Source: Planctomycetota bacterium
Lineage (GTDB): Bacteria; Planctomycetota; Planctomycetia; Planctomycetales; Planctomycetaceae
Direction: 5' to 3'
DNA: 61,460 nt
Assembly (NCBI GenBank): GCA_018242525.1
Contig: JAFEBS010000030.1
Location: 1 to 61,460, forward strand
The notes under the pieces are model-generated. The model was given only the letters and a program-made list of their open reading frames with translations, had not been told where the DNA came from and searched no databases. Made by a program: the position numbers and the translations under genes. Below are positions 25,738 through 34,680 of the stretch, piece after piece (the stretch's first letter is position 1; every line of letters starts with the position of its first letter).

Positions 25738-27927
25738 TCAGTCTGGGTTGTTCGTCAACTTGTGATGTTCAATTTGCTCCACCAGCCAGGTCGACGGCGT
25801 GAACCGGGGCCCGACGGTCTTTTGAAAGTATTCCAGTTTCGCGACGGCTTCGCCGAATCCCTGCAGTTCACACATTCGCAGTGGGCCACCCAGGAACGGG
25901 GCAAAGCCGGTTCCCAGGACCATTCCCAGGTCGATCATCCAGGATTCCGGAACGACCCCTTCGTGCAGGCACAGAGCCGCCTCGTTCACCAGCCTTAACA
26001 GGATGCGATCCCGGATGTCGTCCGCAGACAGTGTCGAAGGTTTTGTTCCTGCGTTGACCGCACGACCGCGGCGTTTGCCGTCCTGCAGGTAAACGTAGAA
26101 TCCCCGTCCCGATTTGCGGCCAATGTGTCCTTCCGAGGCCATCTCGTGCAGACGATCGCCCGTGGGACTCGGTTCGCCGCTCAGCTTGTTCAACGAATCG
26201 GCCACGTGAGCGGCCACATCGATCCCGACCTGATCCAGCAGTTCCAACGGTCCCATCGGCATGCCGAACCGTTTCATTGTCCGGTCGATAGTATCCGTCG
26301 AAACTCCTTCGCAATGCAGCCGTACTGCTTCATCGAGGTACGGGAACAGGATCCGATTGACCACAAAACCTGGGCTGTCGGCAGTCACCAGCGGGACCTT
26401 CCCCAGCTTCTTGACGAAGTCGACCAGCATCGCCACATCCTCGTCGCGGGACTGCGGCGTCCGGACGACTTCGACCAGTTGCATTCGATGGACCGGGTTG
26501 AAGAAATGTAGTCCCAGGATGCGATGAGAATCGTGAATCGCTTCTCCGATCGCCCGGATCGACAGGGCCGACGTATTCGAAGCGAGGATGGCATACTTCG
26601 GACAGAACAGTTCCAGATCCCGAAAGACTGTCTGTTTGATGTCCAATCGTTCGGTGACCGCTTCGACTGCCAGATCCACATCCGCAAACGCGCGCCAGTC
26701 CGTCGTCGCGGTGATCGCACCTATCTTCGTGGCGGCGTCGGCTGGTGACAACGCGTGTTTGCGGACGGATTCCTGGAACAGATCGCGGATTCGACCCAGC
26801 CCGGCGTCGAGCAGTTCGGCATTGATCTCTTTCAGGACAACTTCGTATCCCTGCATGGAGGCCCAGTGAGCAATTCCGGCCCCCATCACACCACCACCCA
26901 GCACTCCCACTTTACGAATACGTCGTGGCCTGGACGTGACGCCAGGCACCCAGGTCTCGGACCGGCGTGCTCGCTCGCGTTGGAAGAACAGACCCAGCAG
27001 GCTCTTGTGGGTTTCCGTCAGCAACAGCTTGCCGAACTCTTCCCGTTCGACGGCAAACCCGTCGCCTCTGCCCAACCCTGCCGAAACGGCCGCCAAGATG
27101 GCGTTCAGCGCGGGGTAGTTTGTTGAGTTTCCCCGAATGCTGCGTCGCGCCATTTTCAGAGCCAGCCATTGGCCTGCCCTTGTCTGATCGATGGCCCAGT
27201 TCCGGAATCCCCGGTTGCGCCGAGTGCCACCAAACAATCGCACCATGGCGGATCCCAGCCGGTACGACGAATCCGCAGCATAGTGTTCATCGGCCTTGTC
27301 GCCAGTTCGCATCCCGATGAGTTGACCAATCTGGGCATCGACCTCGTCCGCTTTACAGACGACATCGGCCAATCCGATCCGACCGGCATCACGCGCTCCG
27401 ACTTTCTTGCCGGTCAGGAGCATGGGCAAGGCCGCGGACAGGCCGACCAGTCTGGGCAATCGCTGCGTCCCACCCCAACCGGGGAGCAGCCCGAGTTCCA
27501 CTTCGGGCAGTCCGAGCTTTGTGCGAGGATCATCCACAACGATGCGATGCCGACACGCAAGGGCGAATTCCAGTCCGCCCCCCAGGCAAACGCCGTTGAT
27601 CACGGCGACTGTCGGAATGAGTAGCGATTCCAATCGCTGCATCAGGGACTGTCCCGCCCAGCAGATTTCCTGAGCGGCTTCGGCCGAGGTGAGCGACCCG
27701 ATGACATGCAGATCCGCTCCGGCCAGAAATCCGCTTTCTTTACCACTGCGAAACACCAGGGCCGTCACGGACGAGTCATGTTCGACCGACCGCAGCAACT
27801 CATCCAGATCGTGCATCACACTTTCGTTAATCACGTTCACGGGTTGATTGGACACATTCAGAATGGCCGTCAGCACCCCCCGGAAATCGCGATGCACGTC
27901 AAAGTTGGTCAGATTCAGATTGTTCAT
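25738..27927 (-). CDS. bifunctional enoyl-CoA hydratase/3-hydroxyacyl-CoA dehydrogenase (FadB/FadJ type)
   Basis: Catalyses the second and third steps of beta-oxidation. N-terminal crotonase domain (about residues 1-190) has both catalytic Glu segments: GVCLGGGLEFALACRHR and GLPEVELGLLPGWGGTQRLP. The dehydrogenase part has the NAD motif GVLGGGVMGAGIAHW, the ASNTSALSI segment, the catalytic His in HFFNPVHRMQLVEVV and a C-terminal 3HCDH domain duplicated as usual (NRILFPYLDEAVRL; LVNEAALCLHEG). 729 residues, right for FadJ/FadB (about 715). The ATG at 27927 is preceded by AAGGAG; the frame is open to 28032 without a site. Works with the neighbouring thiolase. Confidence 0.95.
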   Translation of the reverse strand: MNNLNLTNFDVHRDFRGVLTAILNVSNQPVNVINESVMHDLDELLRSVEHDSSVTALVFRSGKESGFLAGADLHVIGSLTSAEAAQEICWAGQSLMQRLESLLIPTVAVINGVCLGGGLEFALACRHRIVVDDPRTKLGLPEVELGLLPGWGGTQRLPRLVGLSAALPMLLTGKKVGARDAGRIGLADVVCKADEVDAQIGQLIGMRTGDKADEHYAADSSYRLGSAMVRLFGGTRRNRGFRNWAIDQTRAGQWLALKMARRSIRGNSTNYPALNAILAAVSAGLGRGDGFAVEREEFGKLLLTETHKSLLGLFFQRERARRSETWVPGVTSRPRRIRKVGVLGGGVMGAGIAHWASMQGYEVVLKEINAELLDAGLGRIRDLFQESVRKHALSPADAATKIGAITATTDWRAFADVDLAVEAVTERLDIKQTVFRDLELFCPKYAILASNTSALSIRAIGEAIHDSHRILGLHFFNPVHRMQLVEVVRTPQSRDEDVAMLVDFVKKLGKVPLVTADSPGFVVNRILFPYLDEAVRLHCEGVSTDTIDRTMKRFGMPMGPLELLDQVGIDVAAHVADSLNKLSGEPSPTGDRLHEMASEGHIGRKSGRGFYVYLQDGKRRGRAVNAGTKPSTLSADDIRDRILLRLVNEAALCLHEGVVPESWMIDLGMVLGTGFAPFLGGPLRMCELQGFGEAVAKLEYFQKTVGPRFTPSTWLVEQIEHHKLTNNPD

Positions 27928-28180
27928 GATTGTCTCCTTGATGTGGCCCTGTTCCGTGCGCCATCCTCCTCGTTCAACCCCGTTTCCCATGCTGCCATCG
28001 ACGGAGGGGCACCGCGAATTCGTACTTGCCATCCAGTTCGCAGCCCCAACGGGGACTGAGACCTGCCGATGCCTGATGATGAATCGAATCGATCTGCGGG
28101 GAATCGATCAACCAGCATTCCCGGTTGCCCTTCTCCAAATTCCGCAGTGATTTCTGTGGTCCGCAGGAGAGTGTCATTTT

Positions 28181-29491
28181 TTATTCCTCATTCGATTCGA
28201 CCCACATGGCCATTCCCTGCCCGCCACCAATACAGAGCGTGGCCAGGCCGCGATTCAGTTTCTTTTCTTTCAGCGCCCGCAGCAGCGTCAGGACCAGCCG
28301 CGCACCCGTCGTGCCGACCGGATGCCCCAGGGCGATCGCGCCGCCATTGACGTTCAGCTTTTCCAGCGGGACTTCGCCCAATCGTCCGGTGCGACCGAAT
28401 TGTTCCAGGGCAAACTGATCCGAATCAAACGCGCGCTGGCAGGCAATCACCTGAGCGGCGAACGCTTCGTTGATCTCGATCAGGTCAAAATCCGAGAGCG
28501 ACAACGCGTGCCGGGTCATAAGCTTGTGCGTCGCATAGACGGGGCCAAGTCCCATGCGACGTGGCTCACACCCGGACACCGCGTAGTCGCGTATGTATCC
28601 CAGGGGCACCAGCCCCAGCGTACGGGCTCGGGCCGCAGGCATCAGGACGACCGCACATGCGCCGTCTGTGATGGGGCAACTGTTGCCCGCGGTCACCGAG
28701 CCCGTCGCAGGCTCAAACAATGGCTTCAATCGCGCCAGGGCTTCCAGTGTCTGGTTCGCCCGCGGTCCCGAATCCTTTTCCACCAGCGTGCCGTTTGCCA
28801 GCGTGACGGGTGCCGTTTCTCCCTTGTAGAAACAGCGTTCCCACGTGGCGGCGGCCCGTTGATGACTGAGCAACGCGAATTGATCCTGTTCCTGACGCGT
28901 GATTCCAAAATCACGGACCAGTAGTTCGGCGGTCTGACCCATGTTCAGACCACACGTTGGATCCGTCAGCCCCAGTTGCAGGGCCGGGATCGGTTTCAGC
29001 ATCGCGGGACGGAACCGAGTCATGACACGCAGTTTGCCAAATACGGACTTCTGCCGACTCAGATCGAGCAGCAGATCCTTCATGCGTGGGTCCCACAACA
29101 GCGGGACGTTTGACATGGACTCGGTTCCCCCCGCAACGATGATCTCCGAGCGACCTTCTCGGATGGATTGCCAGGCGGAAACGATCGCTTCCATTCCGGA
29201 AGCACAGTTTCGATGCACGGTATGCGCGATGCGATCCTGCGGAACACCGGACCTCAACGAGATCACGCGCGAAATATTGGCGGTGTCGGGCGGGGATGCG
29301 ACGTTGCCGAAGATCACTTCGTCAACCTGCTCCGGCTTCAGGCTCACTCGTTGCAGTGCCGCGGTCAGGGCGACACGCCCCAACTCGTCGGCGGGGACTG
29401 CAGCGAGCGGCCCGAAGGCTTTTGCGAATGGGGTCCGCATCCCGGCCACTACGGCCAGGGGTTCGGGACCAGATTTCCTTGTGTCAGTCAT
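28181..29491 (-). CDS. acetyl-CoA acyltransferase (thiolase, FadI/FadA type)
   Basis: 3-ketoacyl-CoA thiolase, last step of beta-oxidation. All three active-site blocks are present: nucleophile Cys in HRNCASGMEAI, the His in ALGHPVGTTGARLV and the second Cys in LCIGGGQGMAMW at the C-terminus. 436 residues as in FadI-type thiolases, which are longer than FadA (about 390). Start at the ATG at 29491 with GGGAGG upstream. The gap of about 250 bases to the hydratase/dehydrogenase gene has no visible gene or strong hairpin. Confidence 0.95.
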   Translation of the reverse strand: MTDTRKSGPEPLAVVAGMRTPFAKAFGPLAAVPADELGRVALTAALQRVSLKPEQVDEVIFGNVASPPDTANISRVISLRSGVPQDRIAHTVHRNCASGMEAIVSAWQSIREGRSEIIVAGGTESMSNVPLLWDPRMKDLLLDLSRQKSVFGKLRVMTRFRPAMLKPIPALQLGLTDPTCGLNMGQTAELLVRDFGITRQEQDQFALLSHQRAAATWERCFYKGETAPVTLANGTLVEKDSGPRANQTLEALARLKPLFEPATGSVTAGNSCPITDGACAVVLMPAARARTLGLVPLGYIRDYAVSGCEPRRMGLGPVYATHKLMTRHALSLSDFDLIEINEAFAAQVIACQRAFDSDQFALEQFGRTGRLGEVPLEKLNVNGGAIALGHPVGTTGARLVLTLLRALKEKKLNRGLATLCIGGGQGMAMWVESNEE

Positions 29492-29743
29492 GATCGACCT
29501 CCCGCATTCCACGAGAAGGTCAGTTACAGACAGGAGCGGGCTGTCACGCCGCAGATCGGGATGTCGTGGAATCGTCCCGGGAGCTGCGGTTCCCGGTGCC
29601 TGTCTTCTCTCTTACGTCAATTGATGGATTCGTGCGAAGCTTATTTCGGCACATGTTTAATTTGTTATTTGTTGATTGCTTCATTCTGAACGTGGTCCAA
29701 CGGGATGCCTCTCGCTGTCGCGTGGGGCTGGTATTCTGAATTG

Positions 29744-31438
29744 TCAGGATGGTTCGCGAAGTTTTCTTCGCAGGACCTTCCCCAGGAAATTGCGGGGCAA
29801 GTCCCCATCGATCACTTCCAGGATCCTGGGCACCTTGTGATGCGCCAGGTTCGTCTTCATGTATTTCTCAAACGCGTGCTGGTGGAAGTGCGATTTGCTC
29901 TTCACCGCCACGATCGCCTTGACGATCTCACCTCGCTGCGGGTCGGGCACTCCCACCACCGCCGCGTCCTTCACATCCGGGAACTGTTTCAACACGTATT
30001 CCACATCGTTGGGATAAACGTTGAATCCGCTGGTGATGATCAGGTCCTTCTTGCGATCAACGATCTTGAAGTAGCCATCATTGTCACACGTGGCCAGATC
30101 GCCCGTAAACAACCAGCCATCTCGCAGAATCTGTGCTGTCGCCTCCGGATTGTTCCAGTATCCCAGCATGATCTGCGGGCCACGCACAATCAGTTCGCCG
30201 ACTTCACCCGGTTCAACACCGTTGGCACCGGTTTCGGCATTGACGATCATCGCTTCGGTGTCCGGCAGCGGCAGTCCAATTGTTCCCAGTCGGGCATTGC
30301 CGTCAAGAGGCCCCGCGTGAGTCACCGGGCTGCATTCCGACAATCCATACCCTTCCACAACTCGAGCCAGCGTGTAACTGGAAAACTCAGTGGCTGTTTC
30401 CGGCATCAATGGAGCTCCACCGGAAATCACCCAGAGCAGCGATTTCACGTTCCATTTCCCCTCGTGTTCCCGCAACCGTTGATTCAGCACGTTCAACATG
30501 GCGGGCACAGCAGGGAAAACGCTCGGTCGGGCGGATTGGATCAAATCCAGTACGGTTTCCGGTTGGAATCGGTGATGCAGCAGCAATGTCGCTGCCATGG
30601 CAACTCCGCCGGTGGCACACGTGGACAACCCATAGCTATGGAAGAACGGAATGACCGCCAGGAACGTGTCACGTCCCGTTCGGTTTCCACACCACGCCTT
30701 CAGTTGAAGCGCATTCGCCAGCAGGTTCGCGTGCGACAGCGTGACCGCCTTGGGGCGGCCGGTGGTGCCGCCGGTTGGCAGGATGTAGGCGGGCTGATGA
30801 GTCTCCGTACGAACCGGTTCTGCGATCGGTTCCACCTGTGACAACTCCGCCAGGAAGTCGCTCGTCGGAACCTGCTGACTCGGATGAAGACCCCGGCGTT
30901 TCAAGCACGCGGCGCGATACAGCAATCGTTTGACCGTGGGCAGTCTCTGCGCGATTGAGCATGTCAGCATCCGCTCCGGTCGGTGTGCTCCCTGCGTGGC
31001 CAGTGGAGCGAGCAGATCCAGGGCGACGACCAGCTTGCAATCGGTCGCCTGCAGCATGTCGTCGATTTCCACGGCGACGGACAGGGGGCTCAGCGAGACC
31101 ACGATGCCGCCAGCCATCCAGACGCCATAGGCCGCGATCAGATATTCCGGCAGATTGGGAAGCAGCAGACCAACACGGTCGCCAGGCTGAATTCCCAGGG
31201 ACTGGAACAAAGTCGCCGCACGGCGGGCTTGTTCGGACAGTCCTTCATAGGTGATGGATTCTTGAAAGTATCGGATGGCAATCCGATGAGGGAACCGGCT
31301 GGCAGAATGTTCCAACAGCCACCACACCGGTTCACTTGGGTATTCCAAATGAGCAGGCGTGCAAATCGGATAATGATTCAGCCACGGAGCGGCGGATTTC
31401 TCCACGGCCCTCCGTCCTGCATCAAATGAGATGGACAT
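29744..31438 (-). CDS. long-chain fatty-acid-CoA ligase (AMP-forming)
   Basis: Activates fatty acids to acyl-CoA. The ANL-family marks are clear: P-loop-like YILPTGGTTGRPKAVTLSHA at about residue 200, VVEGYGLSECSPVTHAGP (A5 motif), GWLFTGDLATCDNDGYFKIV with the adenylate-binding Asp, DRKKDLIITSGFNVYPNDVE and the terminal LPRNFLGKVLRRKLRE with the catalytic Lys. 564 residues fits FadD. The ATG at 31438 follows GGGAG. It is the first gene of the minus-strand fatty-acid cluster; the 550-base gap upstream is shared with the divergent Gfo/Idh/MocA gene. Confidence 0.93.
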   Translation of the reverse strand: MSISFDAGRRAVEKSAAPWLNHYPICTPAHLEYPSEPVWWLLEHSASRFPHRIAIRYFQESITYEGLSEQARRAATLFQSLGIQPGDRVGLLLPNLPEYLIAAYGVWMAGGIVVSLSPLSVAVEIDDMLQATDCKLVVALDLLAPLATQGAHRPERMLTCSIAQRLPTVKRLLYRAACLKRRGLHPSQQVPTSDFLAELSQVEPIAEPVRTETHQPAYILPTGGTTGRPKAVTLSHANLLANALQLKAWCGNRTGRDTFLAVIPFFHSYGLSTCATGGVAMAATLLLHHRFQPETVLDLIQSARPSVFPAVPAMLNVLNQRLREHEGKWNVKSLLWVISGGAPLMPETATEFSSYTLARVVEGYGLSECSPVTHAGPLDGNARLGTIGLPLPDTEAMIVNAETGANGVEPGEVGELIVRGPQIMLGYWNNPEATAQILRDGWLFTGDLATCDNDGYFKIVDRKKDLIITSGFNVYPNDVEYVLKQFPDVKDAAVVGVPDPQRGEIVKAIVAVKSKSHFHQHAFEKYMKTNLAHHKVPRILEVIDGDLPRNFLGKVLRRKLREPS

Positions 31439-31989
31439 GATGGAACTCCCGGAACTTGAGTCAACCGTTGCATTGTGTAATCCACTACTCTTGAAAACGT
31501 GAATGGTCAGGTGTTGTCAACGCACATAATTCAAATACGCGAAACCCGGTCGAAGCGTGGGAACTTACCAATTCGCAAGTGTTCAACAGTTCATAAGTTC
31601 GTCCCTGTTTTACACCATTTTCGCCAAGCCCCAGTCTTGAAGTATCGGTCAGAATTGGACGCGGGCAAGCAGGAAGTCGGCGGAATGTCGGGGATTTCAG
31701 CATCTGCGCACCGCTCGCGACGGACGTAAGCCCCCGGTTAGTAAAGTGAGCGGCAAGGCGCTAGCCGCGGGTGTATTCTCAATCGTGCAAGAGGAACCGG
31801 CGGCTAGCGCCTTGCCGCTCACAACGTCAGTGTCATTGAACAAACTCACCCCATCAACGGAGCGGACCCTGCGGTCTTGCGAACATGGCATTTGTGCCGA
31901 ACCTGAAGTATCGTACTCACCAACCGTGGCCCGGACGATGTCCAGTTCGAGCCCATTGAGCCTGCACCTCTGTCACAGGATCTTCTTCC
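31439..31989. other. divergent intergenic region holding hairpin family B copy
   Basis: 551 bases between the acyl-CoA ligase gene and the Gfo/Idh/MocA gene. I see no credible gene. It should contain promoters for both genes, but no convincing -35/-10 pair could be picked by eye. It holds the second copy of hairpin family B at 31747-31822. Confidence 0.6.
31747..31822. repeat. hairpin repeat family B, copy 2
   Basis: Arms 31747-31773 and 31796-31822 match copy 1 at 25659-25736 almost base for base; the left arm has a single difference (CCGCGGGT for CCGCCGGT) and the loops share TATTCTCAAT/TTTTCTCAAT. The two copies are about 6 kb apart, in the same orientation. Confidence 0.95.
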
Positions 31990-33330
31990 ATGTCACAAAC
32001 CACGAGCTCACGTCGCGATTTTCTGAAGCAGTCGACACTGCTGGCCGCCGCTGGAAGCACGCTGCCTTATTTCGCGTGGAGTCAACCGGCGTTCTCCAAC
32101 GATGCGCCCACGTCCCGTCCGCGCATCGGATGCATCGGCGTGGGCAGCATGGGGACCGGCGACGCCCATCAGCATGCCAACTTCGGCGACATCCTGGCCG
32201 TGTGTGATGTCGATGCCAATCACGCCGAGCGGGCGAAAAACGACGGGAAGATCGGCAAGGGTAAGGCGGACGCCTACGGCGATTACCGCAAGGTTCTGGA
32301 ACGGGACGACATCGACGTCGTCAGTGTCGTCACCCCGGATCACTGGCACGTCAAGATTGCCATCGAAGCGTTGCAGGCGGGCAAGCATGTCTTCTGTCAG
32401 AAGCCGCTGACGCTGACGCTGGAAGAAAACCAGTTGATCCGCAATGCCTGTCGCAAGTACAGCAATAAAGTGATGTTCATCGGGACTCAGCAGCGCAGCG
32501 ACCGGGGCCTGTTCCTGCGGGCGGTCAACATGGTTCAGAAGGGATTGCTGGGAGACATTAAGACGATCACGGTTGGGATCAACGGCGGCGATGTGGGGGG
32601 ACCGTTCGCCAAGACTGCTCCGCCCGCTGGACTGGACTGGGATATGTGGCTCGGACAGGCGCCCAAGGTCGAATACATCAAGGAACGGTGCCACTACCAG
32701 TTCCGCTGGTGGTACGAATACTCGGGTGGCAAGTTCACCGACTGGGGTGCGCATCACATTGACATCGCCACCTGGGCGATCGGCGCCGACCAGGAGGGTA
32801 TGGGCCCGATCGAAATCGATGGAACCGACGCCAAGCATCCCGTGGAATTCAAGGACGGTTTTCCAACCGTCGACGACTGCTACAACACCGCCAGCGACTA
32901 TGCCGTCAAGTGCAAATTCGCCAGCGGCACCGAGATGATCGTCACCAGCCGGGGAGACAACGGCATCCTGTTTGAAGGCAGCAAGGGGCGTCTGTTTGTG
33001 AATCGTGGCAAGATTACCGGAACCCCGATCGATGAGAAGTGGGACGACGGCAAGTTCGGCGATGAGGACCTGGTGAAGCTTTACAAGGGAAAGCCCTTCG
33101 AAGGCCACAAGAACAACTTCTTCCGCTGCGTCGCCGAAGGAGGCCTGCCGGTTTCGGACGTGTATTCACACGTGCAGACGATGAACACCTGTCACCTGTC
33201 CGCGATCGCAGCCCGGATGAACAAGGTCATCAAGTGGGATCCCAAGGAAGAGAAGATCGTCGGGGATGAACTGGCCGCCAGACTTTTCGCGCGCGAACAA
33301 CGTCCGGGTTTTGAGATTCCCCGCGTTTAA
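31990..33330 (+). CDS. Tat-exported Gfo/Idh/MocA-family oxidoreductase
   Basis: NAD(P)-dependent sugar or polyol oxidoreductase family. A twin-arginine signal (SSRRDFLKQSTLLAAAGS) precedes the Rossmann motif RIGCIGVGSMGTGDA at about residue 45. DVVSVVTPDHWHVKIAIEAL and HVFCQKPLTLTLEEN (the EKP-type motif with Gln for Glu) follow, then GGKFTDWGAHHIDIATWA with the catalytic-site His residues. 446 residues. Planctomycetes have very many exported paralogues, probably for carbohydrate breakdown; some use a tightly bound cofactor. A hairpin with a short T-rich tail follows the stop. Confidence 0.92.
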   Translation: MSQTTSSRRDFLKQSTLLAAAGSTLPYFAWSQPAFSNDAPTSRPRIGCIGVGSMGTGDAHQHANFGDILAVCDVDANHAERAKNDGKIGKGKADAYGDYRKVLERDDIDVVSVVTPDHWHVKIAIEALQAGKHVFCQKPLTLTLEENQLIRNACRKYSNKVMFIGTQQRSDRGLFLRAVNMVQKGLLGDIKTITVGINGGDVGGPFAKTAPPAGLDWDMWLGQAPKVEYIKERCHYQFRWWYEYSGGKFTDWGAHHIDIATWAIGADQEGMGPIEIDGTDAKHPVEFKDGFPTVDDCYNTASDYAVKCKFASGTEMIVTSRGDNGILFEGSKGRLFVNRGKITGTPIDEKWDDGKFGDEDLVKLYKGKPFEGHKNNFFRCVAEGGLPVSDVYSHVQTMNTCHLSAIAARMNKVIKWDPKEEKIVGDELAARLFAREQRPGFEIPRV

Positions 33331-33355
33331 ACTCTGCGGAATCCGCGACGGAATG

Positions 33356-33394
33356 GAAACGGGCCGATTTCAAACAGTCGGTCCGTTTCTTTCT
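33356..33394 (+). terminator. probable intrinsic terminator after the Gfo/Idh/MocA gene
   Basis: GAAACGGGCCGA pairs with TCGGTCCGTTTC (one G-T pair) around a short loop and is followed by TTTCT. It begins 26 bases after the stop codon. The T tract is weak, so this is a moderate call. Confidence 0.55.
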
Positions 33395-33886
33395 GCAGAT
33401 TGGGGCACGGAAAGCGCGGACGACACGGAGAGAATCCAGAGTACCACCACCGCTGGGATCCATGCGTCATGCCCCGGTCCCTCGCTCGCGCGGCGGGCTA
33501 ATGTCCCGACCGCACTTTCTGAACAATCGAGCGACACTTCGGGTCAAATTGTCCAGTAACACCGGCCCGTCGTCACAATCGGAATCGTGAGACGATCTTC
33601 ACTGTCCGCCAGTGCTTACCTCCTTTCCCCAATGATCTTGCGTCGACAAGCTGCTCCGCGTGACAAGGGCGACCCGGACGGTTTATCCGTTGAACGTGTT
33701 GACCTTCACGCAAGAATTCGGCGCAGAAGCGGAATACAGATTCCGAGCACCAAAAAAATGCGTGCTACATTTCCCTTGAGACGACGCAGGGGTCATTGGA
33801 TGACCGCACAGATTGCGGATCCCGCAGTCTGGGGCTGTTGCCAGAAACATCCGATCGCTTTTGGGTATTGAGGGGAGTGGACGACT
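33395..33886. other. intergenic region with a solo family A arm
   Basis: About 490 bases before the 227-residue protein gene. It holds an inverted single arm of hairpin family A at 33479-33504 (CCTCGCTCGCGCGGCGGGCT) and otherwise nothing I can name. Short open frames here have no family features. Confidence 0.5.
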
Positions 33887-34570
33887 ATGGGGTTCTTGAA
33901 ACGGTTCTTCAAGAACACGTATCGCGACGGCGAACCAAAACATGGTGGCAGCAGTTTCGAAAATCTGACCGAAGAACAGCTCGAAACCCATCTGAAGATC
34001 GCCCGATACGGTTCCTTCACGCTGACGGACGCTGTCCGCCCGTCGTACGACCTGCAGGTCGTGCCACAGGCCGGGTATCGCCATGACTTCTACCATGATC
34101 GCGAAACAGGGATCAAGATTCCCGTGATCATGGCCGCCGCCAGCCGCGAAGTGCTGACCGACCTGTTTTTCGAACTGCTCGATCCACTCGGTCACGAAGT
34201 GGATGTCGTTCTGGAAACCAGCCACGAACGACGGGGCGGGCATCAGGACCTGTACCGCGAAGACATCGATCTGCCAGTGCTGAAAAGCACCCTGTACGAC
34301 TTCGAGGATCTGCTGTTGCACGATGGCTGCAGCGGCTTGGCGGTGCTGAACCCCAACATTCCCATGGAAGTCCAGTTCGACGAACACAAGCTGCTGATCC
34401 TGTACGGACATGAACTGGTCGACTTCGAGGACATCCTGGACGACTTCGGTCTTCCCTGTCGCGAAGACATCAAGTTCATCACCGAAGCAGAACATGTGCA
34501 TTCCTCGACCGAGGAATTCAATCGCACCTTTGAACAGATGAAATACCGGCTGGGAATCGACGAAGACTGA
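33887..34570 (+). CDS. hypothetical protein, soluble
   Basis: I do not recognise the family. The 227-residue product has no signal or membrane segment except a basic, aromatic N-terminus (MGFLKRFFKNTYRDG). It is rich in acidic and aromatic residues and has an alternating strand pattern (YDLQVVPQAGYRHDFY, LAVLNPNIPMEVQFDEHKLL). The context FEDLLLHDGCSGLAVLNP followed by KLLILYGHELVDFEDILDDFG reads like a conserved cytoplasmic domain. The start ATG at 33887 is preceded by GGGGAG. The next gene begins 110 bases later on the same strand but shows no obvious relation. Confidence 0.75.
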   Translation: MGFLKRFFKNTYRDGEPKHGGSSFENLTEEQLETHLKIARYGSFTLTDAVRPSYDLQVVPQAGYRHDFYHDRETGIKIPVIMAAASREVLTDLFFELLDPLGHEVDVVLETSHERRGGHQDLYREDIDLPVLKSTLYDFEDLLLHDGCSGLAVLNPNIPMEVQFDEHKLLILYGHELVDFEDILDDFGLPCREDIKFITEAEHVHSSTEEFNRTFEQMKYRLGIDED

Positions 34571-34680
34571 CTGTCGCCGTTCGATCCCCAGCGCAGTTTT
34601 GCCACGGGCGGCTCTTTGGTTGAGCCGCTCCTTATCCTTCCGCACGACGGTGCTCCCCCGCGCCGAGTCTGGAGACAAAC

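Noticed and set aside
31746..32207. 153-codon frame starting in the family B hairpin
   Set aside because: It begins in a repeat and overlaps the well supported Gfo/Idh/MocA start in another frame.
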